Shown: positions 23,765-32,924, numbered from the stretch's first letter. The stretch: 64,000 nt of DNA from Aldehydirespirator sp965204875 (GCA_965204875.1 OZ242020.1:744001-808000); one strand, 5' to 3'. Notes: generated by a model not told the origin, from the letters alone. Program-made: numbers and translations.

Positions 23765-24532
23765 TCAGCGCAGCACCGCGTCGAAGGGGCCGAGGGCCAC
23801 CGCGCCGCCGTCGAGGCGGAACGACGCCGCAGTGGCGAAGCGGCCCGCCGGCGCGACCAGGTAGTGCACCAGCGCGGCGATCTCGTCGGGCTCGGCGGCC
23901 CGGCCTGCGATGTTCACGGACGCATCAGCCTCGGCGAGCTCGCGGATCACCTCGGCCGCGAGCGGCGTGTCGACCAGCCCCGGATCGACCTGCGTGACCC
24001 GAATGCCGTCGGAGCGCCACTCCTTGGCCAGCGCGACCGTCACGGCAGCGAGCCCGGCCTTGGTGGCTCCGTACACGGCGCCGCCCGCCGAGGGCCGCAC
24101 CGCGTCCACCGAGCCGATCATCACCACCGCCGAGTCGCCGCCCGCAGCCAGCACGGGGTGGGCCATCTGGCAGAGTCGCAGCGGCGCCCACAGGTTGAGC
24201 CCCACCAACGCGTCGAAGTAATCACGATCAAGCTCGCTCAGCGGGAGCCAATCACCCCGGCCCGCGTTGTTGACCAGGATGTCGAGCCCGCCCAGCTCGT
24301 CTACCACTGCTTCAATCACTGCATCGACGTCGCCTGGATCGCTCAGATCGGCCACGAGCGGGCGCACGGCGCCGCCGGCGGTGGGCACTGCCCCCGACCT
24401 CGATACGGCGACCACATCGGCGCCGGCGCCGGCCAGCCGGGCCGCGATCGCCGCACCGATCCCGGCGGACGCGCCCGTGACCAATGCCCGCCGACCGGTC
24501 AGGTCAAAGGCAGGATCGCGCACGCAGTCCAC
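23765..24532 (-). CDS. Short-chain dehydrogenase/reductase
   Basis: A 255-residue classical SDR. It has the NAD(P)-binding TGASAGIG near residues 19-26, the VADLSD acidic stretch, NNAG near 95, and the catalytic Ser with YGATKAG (YxxxK) near 160-165. The fold is a single Rossmann domain, cytoplasmic. The residue after the second strand (SRSGAV) lacks an acidic NAD selector, so NADP is more likely. Substrate unknown. It lies upstream of the LLM oxidoreductase on the same strand. Confidence 0.9.
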   Translation of the reverse strand: MDCVRDPAFDLTGRRALVTGASAGIGAAIAARLAGAGADVVAVSRSGAVPTAGGAVRPLVADLSDPGDVDAVIEAVVDELGGLDILVNNAGRGDWLPLSELDRDYFDALVGLNLWAPLRLCQMAHPVLAAGGDSAVVMIGSVDAVRPSAGGAVYGATKAGLAAVTVALAKEWRSDGIRVTQVDPGLVDTPLAAEVIRELAEADASVNIAGRAAEPDEIAALVHYLVAPAGRFATAASFRLDGGAVALGPFDAVLR

Positions 24533-24574
24533 CCTAGGACGTGAGCAGGCACATGGCGGCGTGCGCCCGCGCCA

Positions 24575-24688
24575 CGCGGCACGGCCATTGATCCTTCGGC
24601 AGCAGCACGAATCGGCTCTGGTATCACGATGCCAACGCAGGCTCCATCGCGCGGCGCGGCCATTGATCGTTCGGCAGCAGTACGAATA
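24575..24688 (+). repeat. Two-copy 37-bp direct repeat
   Basis: CGGCCATTGATC(C/G)TTCGGCAG followed by CAG(C/T)ACGAAT occurs at about 24575-24612 and again at 24650-24688, 75 bp apart, in the spacer between the divergent SDR and acetoacetate-decarboxylase genes. Confidence 0.85.
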
Positions 24689-24699
24689 GGGTTGGCGGA

Positions 24700-25521
24700 G
24701 TGGCCACCCTTGAGGGCTTCATGTACCCGAGGACGCCGACCGGCGAGGCCGGCATCCTGCCGGCACCGCCCTGGCACTACTCCGGCGACATGCTCACCGT
24801 GGAGTACCGAACCGACCCCGCGCGCGTGGCGGAGCTTCTGCCACACCCGCTGCGGCCCGCAGACGAGGAGCCGGGCGCCGTCGCCATCATCTGGGCCGAC
24901 TGGCAGAGCTGCAGCGACGGCTTCGGCGAGCTGCTCGACCCGGCGCGCGCCCAGTACCGGGAGGTGTTTGCCGTGGTGCGCTGCCAGTTCCGGGGCGACA
25001 CCTACAGCAGGGCCGTCTACATCTGGGTGGACAAGGATTTCGCCATGGCCCGCGGCCACTTCCAGGGCTATCCCAAGAAGCTGGGCGACATCGCGGTGAC
25101 CAGGCCGGTCACGGTGGGCCGCGCCGGACCCCGGCTGGCGCCGGGAGGTCGCTTCGGGGCCACGCTCAGCACCTGGGGCCGCCGCATCGCCGAGGCCCGC
25201 TTCACCATCACCGGCACCGCCGGCTCGCCGGGCTTCGTGAACGGCCACCCGATGCTGCACAGCCGCCAGATGCCGGCCATCGAGGCCGACGGCAGCGACT
25301 CGCTCGACGAGCTGGTGACCATGAGCGGCCACGACGCCGACCTGGGGCCCGTCCATTCCGGCGAGGCGGAGATCGTGCTGCACGAGTCCCCCACCGAGGA
25401 GCTGCACCGCCTGCAGCCGCTGGAGATGATCGGCGGCTACTACCGGCAGGTCGGTGTCTCGATGGCCTCGGGCACCACCCTTTGGGCGGCCCGGAACCCG
25501 AGAGCCGGCGGGCCGCGATGA
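24700..25521 (+). CDS. Acetoacetate decarboxylase (ADC) family protein
   Basis: A 273-residue beta-barrel protein. The segment GYPKKLGDI near residues 125-133 carries the paired lysines that hold the Schiff-base Lys in this family, and WHYSGDMLTVEYRTDP and HPLRPA mark the N-terminal ADC region. Members decarboxylate acetoacetate or act as aldolase-dehydratases on other keto acids. It is the first gene of a run on the + strand: its TGA overlaps the ATG of a P450 gene by four bases, and a LigB-type dioxygenase follows. The grouping suggests a catabolic route in which the ADC-fold enzyme handles a keto-acid intermediate. Confidence 0.85.
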   Translation: MATLEGFMYPRTPTGEAGILPAPPWHYSGDMLTVEYRTDPARVAELLPHPLRPADEEPGAVAIIWADWQSCSDGFGELLDPARAQYREVFAVVRCQFRGDTYSRAVYIWVDKDFAMARGHFQGYPKKLGDIAVTRPVTVGRAGPRLAPGGRFGATLSTWGRRIAEARFTITGTAGSPGFVNGHPMLHSRQMPAIEADGSDSLDELVTMSGHDADLGPVHSGEAEIVLHESPTEELHRLQPLEMIGGYYRQVGVSMASGTTLWAARNPRAGGPR

Positions 25522-26798
25522 CTCCCAGGACCGCCACACACGCCGACGGCTACCTCGACGACCACGGAGACGCCCACGCCGACCTCTCCTCTCACGACTC
25601 GTTCACCTCGGGGGTTCCCCACGCCACCTTCACCCGGCTGCGCCGCGAGGATCCGGTGCACTGGACCCCGGAGGCCGACGGCGCCGGATTCTGGTCGGTC
25701 ACCCGCTACAGCGACGCCCTGACCGTGAGCCGCGACACCGAGACCTACACCTCGACTGAGGGCATCCGCCTCGAGGAGATGGACAGCGAGCAGCTGCGGG
25801 CCCGCGGCACGATGATGGAACTCGACCCGCCCGAGCACACCCGGCTGAGACGGCTCGTCAACCGGGGCTTCACGCGCCGCACCGTGGAGTCCTACGAGGA
25901 CTCCATCCGGGCCCTGGCCGCGGAGGTGCTCGACGAGGCCCTCGCCTCCGACACCCTCGACTTCGTGACCGACATCGCGGCCAGGCTGCCGATGCGGATG
26001 CTGGGGCGGCTGCTGGGCACCAGCGACGCCGACGGCCACCGGCTGGTGCAGTGGGGCGACGCCTTCCTGGGAAACAGCGACCCGGAGTTCACCACCCATG
26101 TCGTGGACACCGCGGACACCGAGGAGTTCCGGCTCATGCCGTTTCGCAGCCCGGCCGCGGCGGAGGTCTTCCGCTACGCCGAGGCTCAGGCCGCCGAGCG
26201 CCGGGCCTGCCCCCGCGACGACGTGATCACCCAGCTGCTGGCGCCGACGCGCGACGGGGAGCCGCTGAGCGACCTGGAGTTCAAGAACTTCTTCACGCTG
26301 CTCGTCGCCGCCGGCAACGACACCACCCGCTACACCATGGCCCACGGCCTTCACACCATGATGCGCCACCCGGAGCTGTGGCGGGCCTGGCGGGCCGATC
26401 CCTCGCTGACGCCCACCGCGGTGGAGGAGGTGCTGCGCACCAGCGCGGTGACGATGCACTTCCGCCGCACCGCCACCACGGAGGCTTCCTTGGGCGGCAA
26501 GCGGATAGCGCCGGGCGACAAGGTGGTGATGTGGTTCTGCTCGGCCAACCACGACGAGGAGGAATTCTTGCGTCCCTGGCGCTTCGACCTGGCCCGGGAT
26601 CCCAACGACCACATGGCCTTCGGGCGCAACGGCCCGCACCTGTGCCTGGGCGCCTGGCTGGCCCGCATGGAGGTGCGCCTGGTGTTCGAGGAGCTGATGA
26701 AGCGGGTAGACAGGCTTGAGCCCGACGGTGAGCCGCGGTACTTGCGCTCCAACTTCATCGCCGGCATCAAGCACCTGCCGGTGAGAGTGGTGGCCTGA
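25518..26798 (+). CDS. Cytochrome P450
   Basis: A 426-residue soluble P450 with the I-helix AAGNDTTRYT, K-helix EVLRTS (ExxR) and heme loop FGRNGPHLCLGAW. The segment LDPPEHTRLRRLVNRGFTRR matches the same general group as the P450 at 12435-13805, and the two share many blocks (SPEFTTHVV against DPEFVTSHD), so they are related members. ATG 25518 overlaps the ADC-family stop, so it is translationally coupled and probably acts in the same pathway. The frame is open a little further upstream, within the ADC gene. Confidence 0.92.
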   Translation: MTPRTATHADGYLDDHGDAHADLSSHDSFTSGVPHATFTRLRREDPVHWTPEADGAGFWSVTRYSDALTVSRDTETYTSTEGIRLEEMDSEQLRARGTMMELDPPEHTRLRRLVNRGFTRRTVESYEDSIRALAAEVLDEALASDTLDFVTDIAARLPMRMLGRLLGTSDADGHRLVQWGDAFLGNSDPEFTTHVVDTADTEEFRLMPFRSPAAAEVFRYAEAQAAERRACPRDDVITQLLAPTRDGEPLSDLEFKNFFTLLVAAGNDTTRYTMAHGLHTMMRHPELWRAWRADPSLTPTAVEEVLRTSAVTMHFRRTATTEASLGGKRIAPGDKVVMWFCSANHDEEEFLRPWRFDLARDPNDHMAFGRNGPHLCLGAWLARMEVRLVFEELMKRVDRLEPDGEPRYLRSNFIAGIKHLPVRVVA

Positions 26799-26912
26799 TG
26801 CGGCCGCACCCCGAAACGGCCGCGGCGCGCCAGACTTGCTCGCGGACCAGGCACTCGCGGTGTGGGTGGGGCGGCCTGATGCGGCTGCGGGCGCGCCTGC
26901 GGGAGGACTGAG

Positions 26913-27773
26913 GTGGGACGGATCGTCGGGGCCGCGCTGGTGTCGCACGTGCCGCCCCTGGTGCTGCCCGAGCATGAGCGCCGTGCGCTCAACGGCGGCG
27001 AGGACACCACCCTGTTCGCCGGGCTGCACGCGCTGCGGGCCGAGCGGCTCGCCCCCGCCGAGGCCGACACCGTGGTGGTGATCGACACGCACTGGTTCAC
27101 CACCATCGAGCACGTGATCGCAGCACACGCCCGCCGCAGCGGCCTGTACACCTCCGAGGAGCTGCCCCGGGGCATGAGCGCGATGCCCTATGAAATGCCC
27201 GGGGATCCCGAGCTGGCCCGCGCCTTCGCCGCCGCGGCCGCCGGGCGCGACGACACCTGGGTGACCGCGGTGGACGACCCGCACCTTCCGGTTCACTACC
27301 CCACCATCAACCTTCTCGGGTTCCTGCAAGGCGGCGAGCGCTGGGTGTCGATGGGCGTGTGCCAGACCGCGGAGCCCCAGGACTTCCTGCTGGCGGGCGA
27401 GTTGCTGGGCCGGGCGGTGTCGGAGCTGGACCGGCGGGTGGTGATACTCGCCAGCGGCGGGCTCAGCCACCGGTTCTGGCCGCTGCGACAGTTCCGCGAC
27501 CATGAGGGCGCGGACCCGGACGCTCACATCCGCACCCCCGAGGCCGCTGCCGCCGACCGGCAGGTGCTGACCTGGATGGCGGCCGGCGACCATGCCGCCA
27601 TCGTCGACTTCATGCCCGAGTTCGCCGGCTACAGCCCCGAGGGGTATTTCGGCCACTACCTGACCATGCTCGGCGCGCTCGGCGGCGCCGCCTGCACAGC
27701 CCGCGGCACGCAGTTCGGCCGCTACGAGTCGGTCGCGGGAACCGGCCAGGCCCACGTATGGCTCGACCTGTGA
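26913..27773 (+). CDS. Class III extradiol ring-cleavage dioxygenase (LigB type)
   Basis: A 286-residue enzyme of the LigB superfamily, which opens catechol-type rings next to one hydroxyl with Fe(II). It shows LVSHVPPLVLPE at the N-terminus (metal His), VVIDTHWF, and LASGGLSHRFW with the catalytic and metal-binding residues, then the EGYFGHYLTMLGAL helix. It most resembles the homoprotocatechuate 2,3-dioxygenase (HpcB-like) branch. It follows the ADC-family and P450 genes at about 115 bp, supporting an aromatic or steroid-like degradation cluster. GTG 26913 gives the expected start. Confidence 0.85.
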   Translation: MGRIVGAALVSHVPPLVLPEHERRALNGGEDTTLFAGLHALRAERLAPAEADTVVVIDTHWFTTIEHVIAAHARRSGLYTSEELPRGMSAMPYEMPGDPELARAFAAAAAGRDDTWVTAVDDPHLPVHYPTINLLGFLQGGERWVSMGVCQTAEPQDFLLAGELLGRAVSELDRRVVILASGGLSHRFWPLRQFRDHEGADPDAHIRTPEAAAADRQVLTWMAAGDHAAIVDFMPEFAGYSPEGYFGHYLTMLGALGGAACTARGTQFGRYESVAGTGQAHVWLDL

Positions 27774-27849
27774 GCCGGTCGACCCGCATGTGGCTCGACG
27801 CCCCTCGACCCCCTGGGCGACGCGACGCTGACCGCATAGGGTTCAACCT

Positions 27850-28614
27850 GTGAGCGGTCCGGCACGAGCACTGGTGATCGCCCACGAGCCGATGGGTGGC
27901 GGCGGGCTGGTGTCGGGCCTCCTCGATCGCCGGGGCTGCAAGGTGCACGAGCATGTCGTTACCGCCGACATGGAGCGACCCAACGACGCCGCTGACTTCC
28001 CTGACGCCTCCGGCTACGACATCATCGTCGCCATGGGCTCGGTGCGCTCGCTCACCGACACCGGCGAGATCAGCAGCTGGATCTTCGACGAGATCGAACT
28101 GGTGCGGTCGGCCCAGCGACGGGGCACCCCGATGCTGGGCATCTGCTTCGGCGGGCAGCTGCTGGCAGCGGCGCTCGGGGGCACCGTCGAGCAGGCGCCT
28201 GCGCCCGAGATCGGCTGGTATGAGATCTCCGACGCCGGCGATGTCCCCAACCCGATAGGGCGGGGGCCGTGGTTCCAGTGGCACCACGACCGCTTCATAC
28301 CGCCCGCCGAGGCCGAGGTCCTGGCTGCCAACGGCAGCGGCGCGCAACTCTTCCGACTCGGCCGCAGCGTGGGCACCCAGTTCCATCCGGAGGTCACCTA
28401 CGCCCACGTCAAGGGCTTCCTCTCAGAGGCGGCCGAGGATTATCTCCAAATGCACGACGTCGATCCCGCGCAGATGCTCGAGGACATGCGCCGCCACGAG
28501 GACCGCAACACCCGGCAGTGCACCGCCCTGATCGACTGGTTCCTCGACGAGGCGGCTCTCTCATCGACCGTCGCCGCGTCCGCCTCAGGGCAGGCGCCGG
28601 CGCGTAGGTGGTAG
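27850..28614 (+). CDS. Class I glutamine amidotransferase
   Basis: A 254-residue triad-type amidotransferase. GICFGGQ carries the nucleophilic Cys (near residue 99) and QFHPE the His-Glu pair (near 178). The insert-free layout matches GMP-synthase-like stand-alone domains, which release ammonia from glutamine or hydrolyse gamma-glutamyl compounds. It is convergent with a glutamine-synthetase-like gene that ends nine bases away, so the two may belong to gamma-glutamyl metabolism together with the gene at 32925. Start GTG 27850. Confidence 0.85.
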   Translation: MSGPARALVIAHEPMGGGGLVSGLLDRRGCKVHEHVVTADMERPNDAADFPDASGYDIIVAMGSVRSLTDTGEISSWIFDEIELVRSAQRRGTPMLGICFGGQLLAAALGGTVEQAPAPEIGWYEISDAGDVPNPIGRGPWFQWHHDRFIPPAEAEVLAANGSGAQLFRLGRSVGTQFHPEVTYAHVKGFLSEAAEDYLQMHDVDPAQMLEDMRRHEDRNTRQCTALIDWFLDEAALSSTVAASASGQAPARRW

Positions 28615-28622
28615 GGGGCGCG

Positions 28623-29954
28623 TCAGTGGTAGGGAAGGTAGTGGCGCAGCTCCCAGGCGGTGATGGTCTCGGGGTCGTCGCTGCCGACCTCGGAGATGTA
28701 CCTGTCCCACTCGGCCCGCTTGTTGAACACGAAGTTGGCGCAGAGTTCCGAGCCGACCGCCTCGCACAGTGCCTCATCGGCCTCCATGTCGTCGAGGGCC
28801 TCGCTGAGGCTGTGGGCGCAGTGCACGTCGGTGTCGACCTCGTCGAAGCCGTCACCGGTGAGCGGCTCGGGGCACTCGAGGCCGCCGGTCACGCCGAGGC
28901 GGGCCGCCTGCAGCACCGTGGCCACCAGCGTGTGGATGTTGGCCGCGCCGTCCCCGATGCGGCTCTCGATGCGCATCTGCGGGCCGGTGGTGCGGGGCAC
29001 CCGGTTGCCGGCGCAGCGGTGCTCGACGCCCCAGTTGGCCCAGTAGCCGTTGAGCTCGCCCGGCCGCAGCCGCCGGTAGGCGTTGACGGTGGGAGCGCAC
29101 AGCGCCGTCATTCCCCGATGATGGCCGACCAGACCGGCCAGGCAGCCGCGGGACACCTCGGAGAGACCGTCGGGGGCCGAGTCGTCCACGCAGGCGTTGC
29201 GACCCTCGGCGTCAGCCAGCGAGAGGTTCACATGCACGCCGCTGCCGGAGGACCCTGCGAACGGCTTGCCCAGGAAGGTCAGATCCAGGCCCAGCGGCGC
29301 GCCGGCATGGTCCACCGCTCTCTGCACCGTCTCACGGGCCAGCACCCGGAACAGGAAGGCGTCATCGGCGGCATCCATGGCGTCCGCGTACTCCAGGGTG
29401 AGCTCGAACTGGCCCTCGTCGTACTCGGCGTTGACGGACTCCATGCGGATGCCCGAGGCCTCGGCACGCCTGACCACGTCGGTGATGACCCCGGCCGGAT
29501 CCGATCCGAAGCCGGTGCCGTAGACCATCGACCCGGGGGTGGCGTAGGGCATCGGGGTCTCCAAGCCACCGCTGAACACGTAGGCCTCGAGTTCCAGGCC
29601 GACCTTGGGTGTGTAGCCCAGTGCCTCCCAGCCGGCCACGGCCCGGCGCAGGGCGTGGCGTGCGAACACCGGATGGGGCTCGCCGTGCATCATGGCGTCA
29701 CCGATCACGACGCCTGTGGCCTCGTCGTCCCAGCCCTGGCGGATGTCGGACTCATCGAAGGACACCTGCATGTCGGGCAACCCCTCCAGCAGGTATGCGC
29801 CGGGTGCGGGCGCCATGCTGCGGTCATACCCGAGGGCGAACGAGGTGACGCAATGGTTGGTGCCCTTGTGCGCCAGGCGCACCGGCAGGTACTTGCCCCT
29901 GGCAAGCCCAAGATGGTCGGGCCACAGCACCCGTATCCGGTCCCATTCGGTCAT
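28623..29954 (-). CDS. Glutamine synthetase family protein (GS I-like, PuuA-type)
   Basis: A 443-residue member of the GS catalytic family. It shows the N-terminal beta-Grasp-like part (RVLWPDHLGLARGKYLP), GLELEAYVF as the first metal-binding strand, GSGVHVNLSL, and the NRVPRTTG-type and RIESRIGD segments. The Tyr-adenylylation loop of GlnA is absent, so it is probably a gamma-glutamyl-amine (polyamine or amino acid) ligase and not the housekeeping GlnA. Two amidotransferase-fold genes that could hydrolyse gamma-glutamyl products lie at 27850 and 32925. Confidence 0.85.
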   Translation of the reverse strand: MTEWDRIRVLWPDHLGLARGKYLPVRLAHKGTNHCVTSFALGYDRSMAPAPGAYLLEGLPDMQVSFDESDIRQGWDDEATGVVIGDAMMHGEPHPVFARHALRRAVAGWEALGYTPKVGLELEAYVFSGGLETPMPYATPGSMVYGTGFGSDPAGVITDVVRRAEASGIRMESVNAEYDEGQFELTLEYADAMDAADDAFLFRVLARETVQRAVDHAGAPLGLDLTFLGKPFAGSSGSGVHVNLSLADAEGRNACVDDSAPDGLSEVSRGCLAGLVGHHRGMTALCAPTVNAYRRLRPGELNGYWANWGVEHRCAGNRVPRTTGPQMRIESRIGDGAANIHTLVATVLQAARLGVTGGLECPEPLTGDGFDEVDTDVHCAHSLSEALDDMEADEALCEAVGSELCANFVFNKRAEWDRYISEVGSDDPETITAWELRHYLPYH

Positions 29955-29994
29955 CGCCGCTCTCCATAGGTCGTCGGACTCTTACGTTTCAGCA

Positions 29995-31293
29995 TCAAGA
30001 AGGTAGCGCTCGGTCCGGGTAGAGGCCGGTGCGTCCGAGACGCTCGAGGCACACCTCCACGCTCCACGGAAGCATGGCGGCCCCGCAGCGGGCGTCGCGG
30101 TAGGCGCGCTCCAGGAACGACGGTCGCAGCATGCTGCGGCCCCCACACACCCGCAGGGCCAGCGACGCCACGGCCGGCGCTCCCTCCATGACGGTGACCA
30201 CTGAAGACCAGGCCCGGCGCAACTGCTCGGCGCCCGGGTCGACACCGCACTCGGCAAGCACCCGATGGGTGAGGGACTGGGCGCGGTCATAGAGCAGGTT
30301 CATCTGTGCCCAGCCCTGCTGCTTGATCGGATGGTCGCGCCGGGCGGGGCCGGCGCTGTCGCCCTCGCCGCGCAGGTAGGCGGCGGTGGCGTCGAGAACT
30401 CCCCGCATCAGTCCCAGATAGGCGAATGACAGGGTCATGTAGAAGTAGGGCCAGCGGGCCGCGGCCTGGTCGAAGGCGCCGGGCGGGAGCCACTCGTTGC
30501 CGGCCGGCACCAGGGCACCGTCGAGCACCAGCGTGCGCGAGTCGGTGCCCCTCATCCCCAGGGGATCCCAGCCTCCCTCGATCCTCACGCCGCCCGCGCC
30601 GGCCGGCACGCCCATGAACCGGATCCGGTCGTCGCCTGGCACCAGGCAGACCACGTTGTGGATCTGCGCCGCCCCCGACAGCGAGGCGAATATCTTGCGC
30701 CCCGTCACGCGGTAGCCGCCGGTGTCGGCGCCCGCGCTGTCACCGAAGTCCGCTCCGGCGGCGGGCACGGCCCTCGTGGAGTAGCCGGCGGTGGCCCCGG
30801 CCGCCGCACCCTCCGAGAAGGGCTGGCTGTGGATCATGCCGTGCTCGACGATGCCCCGTCGCAGGGTGGCGCGCCGGCGCACCAGCAGCGCCCGCTCGGC
30901 TGCGGTGAGGTCGAGGTCGTCGGCGATCTGGCCGACGAGGACGGTGGTGGCGGTGTGCATGTTGAAGGTGAGCGCGGTGGTCGCGCAATGGCGGCCGAGC
31001 TCCTCCGCCACCAGGGCATAGGCCACGAAGTCGCCGCCGAGCCCGCCGTCGTCAACGGGGATGCAAAGCCCGAGCAGGCCGGCCTCGCGCAGGTCGGCCC
31101 AGTTCTCGGCCGGGAAGGTTGCGTCGCGGTCGTGGGCCTCGGCTCGCTGCGCGAAGCGCGGCCCGAGGGCTGCCATGCGCTCTACGAGCGCGGCCCTCGC
31201 CGGCGTCAGGATGCCTGCGGTCACCGCCGCTGAGACTACCTCGACGGTCTGCGCCGGAACCGGTCTCCCGAGATGAGCTTGTAGCAACACCAC
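29995..31293 (-). CDS. Acyl-CoA dehydrogenase family protein
   Basis: A 432-residue flavoprotein: helical N-terminal domain (RFAQRAEAHDRDATFPAENW, LGLCIPVDDGGLGGDF), a middle beta domain (GRKIFASLSGAAQIHNVV, WDPLGMRGTDSRTLVLDGALVP), and a C-terminal helical domain ending CGGRSMLRPSFLERAYRDARCG. The usual catalytic Glu position is not clear. The family oxidises acyl-CoA thioesters or, in a dibenzothiophene-monooxygenase-like branch, uses FMN for monooxygenation; the SLSGA motif without a CoA-binding signature leaves both open. It lies upstream of the GS-like gene on the same strand, 40 bp away. Confidence 0.85.
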   Translation of the reverse strand: MVLLQAHLGRPVPAQTVEVVSAAVTAGILTPARAALVERMAALGPRFAQRAEAHDRDATFPAENWADLREAGLLGLCIPVDDGGLGGDFVAYALVAEELGRHCATTALTFNMHTATTVLVGQIADDLDLTAAERALLVRRRATLRRGIVEHGMIHSQPFSEGAAAGATAGYSTRAVPAAGADFGDSAGADTGGYRVTGRKIFASLSGAAQIHNVVCLVPGDDRIRFMGVPAGAGGVRIEGGWDPLGMRGTDSRTLVLDGALVPAGNEWLPPGAFDQAAARWPYFYMTLSFAYLGLMRGVLDATAAYLRGEGDSAGPARRDHPIKQQGWAQMNLLYDRAQSLTHRVLAECGVDPGAEQLRRAWSSVVTVMEGAPAVASLALRVCGGRSMLRPSFLERAYRDARCGAAMLPWSVEVCLERLGRTGLYPDRALPS

Positions 31294-31384
31294 TCATCAG
31301 GATAATTCAAGGTATCTCATGTTGTAGGTTCTGCTCGGCTCGCTTAGAGTGCTCACGGCACCAAATCAACGGGAGGAACCTGCG

Positions 31385-31714
31385 ATGATGAGGGAACACC
31401 CAAACTGGCAATCCGTGACTGGCGAGTTGAAAGCAAGCGAACTCCGTCCAGGCTGCACGATCCGCTACGAGCCGCCCAAGGTCGCTGGGCGGGGGTATGC
31501 GGCTCTGCTCCTCGACAAAGTGGAGCACGCGCCCGAGGGCACGGTGAGAGTCGAGTGGTGCCAGAGCCGGCTCGATGTGGTCCTGTCTGACACGGCCTCC
31601 AACCTTGTCCCGTGGGTCCCAGACGATTACGAACCGGTCGAGTTGCCCGACTCGCTGTCGTTCCACTCTGAGGACACCGTTGTTGTCGAGATCCGTCCAC
31701 CGGCCTATGCCTGA
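31385..31714 (+). CDS. Small protein of unknown function
   Basis: A 109-residue soluble acidic protein, unrecognised. ATG 31385 has GGGAGG eight bases upstream, a strong ribosome-binding site. The predicted beta-rich sequence (RPGCTIRYEPP, GYAALLLDKVEH, GTVRVEWCQSRLDVVL) suggests an SH3-like or tudor-like small barrel. The stop overlaps the next gene by eight bases. The pair has a lower GC content than its neighbours and an AT-richer upstream region, consistent with acquired DNA. Confidence 0.6.
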   Translation: MMREHPNWQSVTGELKASELRPGCTIRYEPPKVAGRGYAALLLDKVEHAPEGTVRVEWCQSRLDVVLSDTASNLVPWVPDDYEPVELPDSLSFHSEDTVVVEIRPPAYA

Positions 31715-32120
31715 GCGCTTGCTTGTGATCAGCATCGACGGTCACGACTGGAGTGAACACACGCACTCATGCAACTTCAGCCACTCGACCACGAGCCGCA
31801 CAGCCCGGAATGCTGAGTCGACGAGTCCAGAGACTGGACGGCTCACCGCGTCGATGACGCTCACAATGCGGCGCACCGAGGACACCGAAACACTGGTGGG
31901 CACAGTTCCCGAGGACGGGAGAGCCGAGGTCTTGATCTTGGAAGCCTTCCTCGATCGGGGCGACCGATGCGCGGTGGCGGCTCGGCGTTTCGACGCCACC
32001 ACACTTATCCCTCCGTGGGACACGACGGTCGAAATCGATGGGGTGTCCTACTTCGTATCGACTTGGTTTGCCGAGAGGGTGTCACTATGCCGGCTGCGAC
32101 TGCCAGGGCTTGCCGTTTGA
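31707..32120 (+). CDS. Protein of unknown function
   Basis: A 137-residue soluble protein, unrecognised, coupled to the preceding small gene by an eight-base overlap (ATGCCTGA). No motif, signal peptide or membrane span. The C-terminus (VDGVSYFVSTWF-like IDGVSYFVSTWF) looks like a beta hairpin. Its last 73 bases overlap the opposite-strand hydrolase gene tail to tail. Confidence 0.55.
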   Translation: MPERLLVISIDGHDWSEHTHSCNFSHSTTSRTARNAESTSPETGRLTASMTLTMRRTEDTETLVGTVPEDGRAEVLILEAFLDRGDRCAVAARRFDATTLIPPWDTTVEIDGVSYFVSTWFAERVSLCRLRLPGLAV

Positions 32121-32899
32121 TTGGTTTGAGCGGCGCCTAGGAAGGCTCTGGTCAGGTTGTTGAAGGTTTGCGGGGCCTCGGAGGCGACGAGGTGGCCGAC
32201 ATCATCGAGAACCACGAGCTCGGCGGCGGGCAAGCCTTCGGCCAGCATTCGGGAGTAGGCGACGGGTGTCTCGGTGTCGAGCCGGCCCACCACCACCAGC
32301 GCCGGGGCACCTATCCGGGCGAGCTGGTCAACGACGTTGTGGGAGGGGAGGCACTCGATCGCGGCGCTGAGCCCGGCTGCGCCTATGCGGGCGAACGCGG
32401 CGACCCGCATGGCCAGCGCAGCGGCACCGAGACCGGGGCCGGCGACCGAGGTGAGCACCCGCTCGGCGATGTCCCCGGTGGTCAGCCCGGCACTCAGGGG
32501 GGCGAGCCTGGCAGCGCGCCAGGTGTCGGGATTCGTGCCGTCGAGGCCGAAGGCAGCGCTGGTGCCTGCGAGCACCAGGCGTCTGATCCTGCCGGGGTGG
32601 CGCAGCGCGGCGTGCAGCGCCTGCATCCCGCCAAGGGACTCGCCCACCAGGTGTGCCCGCTCAACCCCGGCCGCGTCGAGCAGGCGGGCCACGGCATCGG
32701 CGACGGCGACGAACGTGAGCGGCCCGAGCGGCTCGGAGGCTCCGTAGCCGGGCATGTCCCAGGCGATGCAGCGGAACGTCTCGCTGAGCCCGGCCAGTTG
32801 CGGCTGCCATGAGGTGCGCGAGCCGCCGAGCCCGTGCAGGAACAGCACCGGCTCCCCGCTCCCCTGCTCACGCCAGGAGATCGGCCCGTCCACATCCAT
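32048..32899 (-). CDS. Alpha/beta hydrolase
   Basis: A 283-residue alpha/beta-hydrolase. It shows the oxyanion segment FLHGLGGS, the nucleophile elbow GESLGG with Ser near 93, the acid in VVGRLDTETP and the catalytic His in VGHLVASE. Typical family members end shortly after this His. Here the frame continues about 30 residues into Ser/Gln-rich sequence that overlaps the convergent gene 31707-32120, so an ancestral stop near 32130 may have been lost. ATG 32899 was preferred over ATG 32965 because the standard family N-terminus begins there. Substrate unknown. Confidence 0.85.
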   Translation of the reverse strand: MDVDGPISWREQGSGEPVLFLHGLGGSRTSWQPQLAGLSETFRCIAWDMPGYGASEPLGPLTFVAVADAVARLLDAAGVERAHLVGESLGGMQALHAALRHPGRIRRLVLAGTSAAFGLDGTNPDTWRAARLAPLSAGLTTGDIAERVLTSVAGPGLGAAALAMRVAAFARIGAAGLSAAIECLPSHNVVDQLARIGAPALVVVGRLDTETPVAYSRMLAEGLPAAELVVLDDVGHLVASEAPQTFNNLTRAFLGAAQTNQTASPGSRSRHSDTLSANQVDTK

Positions 32900-32912
32900 C
32901 GGCGCAAGAACG

Positions 32913-32918
32913 TACACT
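32913..32918 (+). promoter_or_regulatory. Leaderless promoter -10 box
   Basis: TACACT is followed by six bases and GTG 32925, matching a leaderless start for the downstream amidotransferase gene. It lies in the short gap between divergent genes. Confidence 0.45.
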
Positions 32919-32924
32919 TCGCGG

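Noticed and set aside
25440..27755. A 771-codon minus-strand open frame across ADC, P450 and LigB genes
   Set aside because: It is antisense to three genes with clear catalytic motifs and has no recognisable domain.
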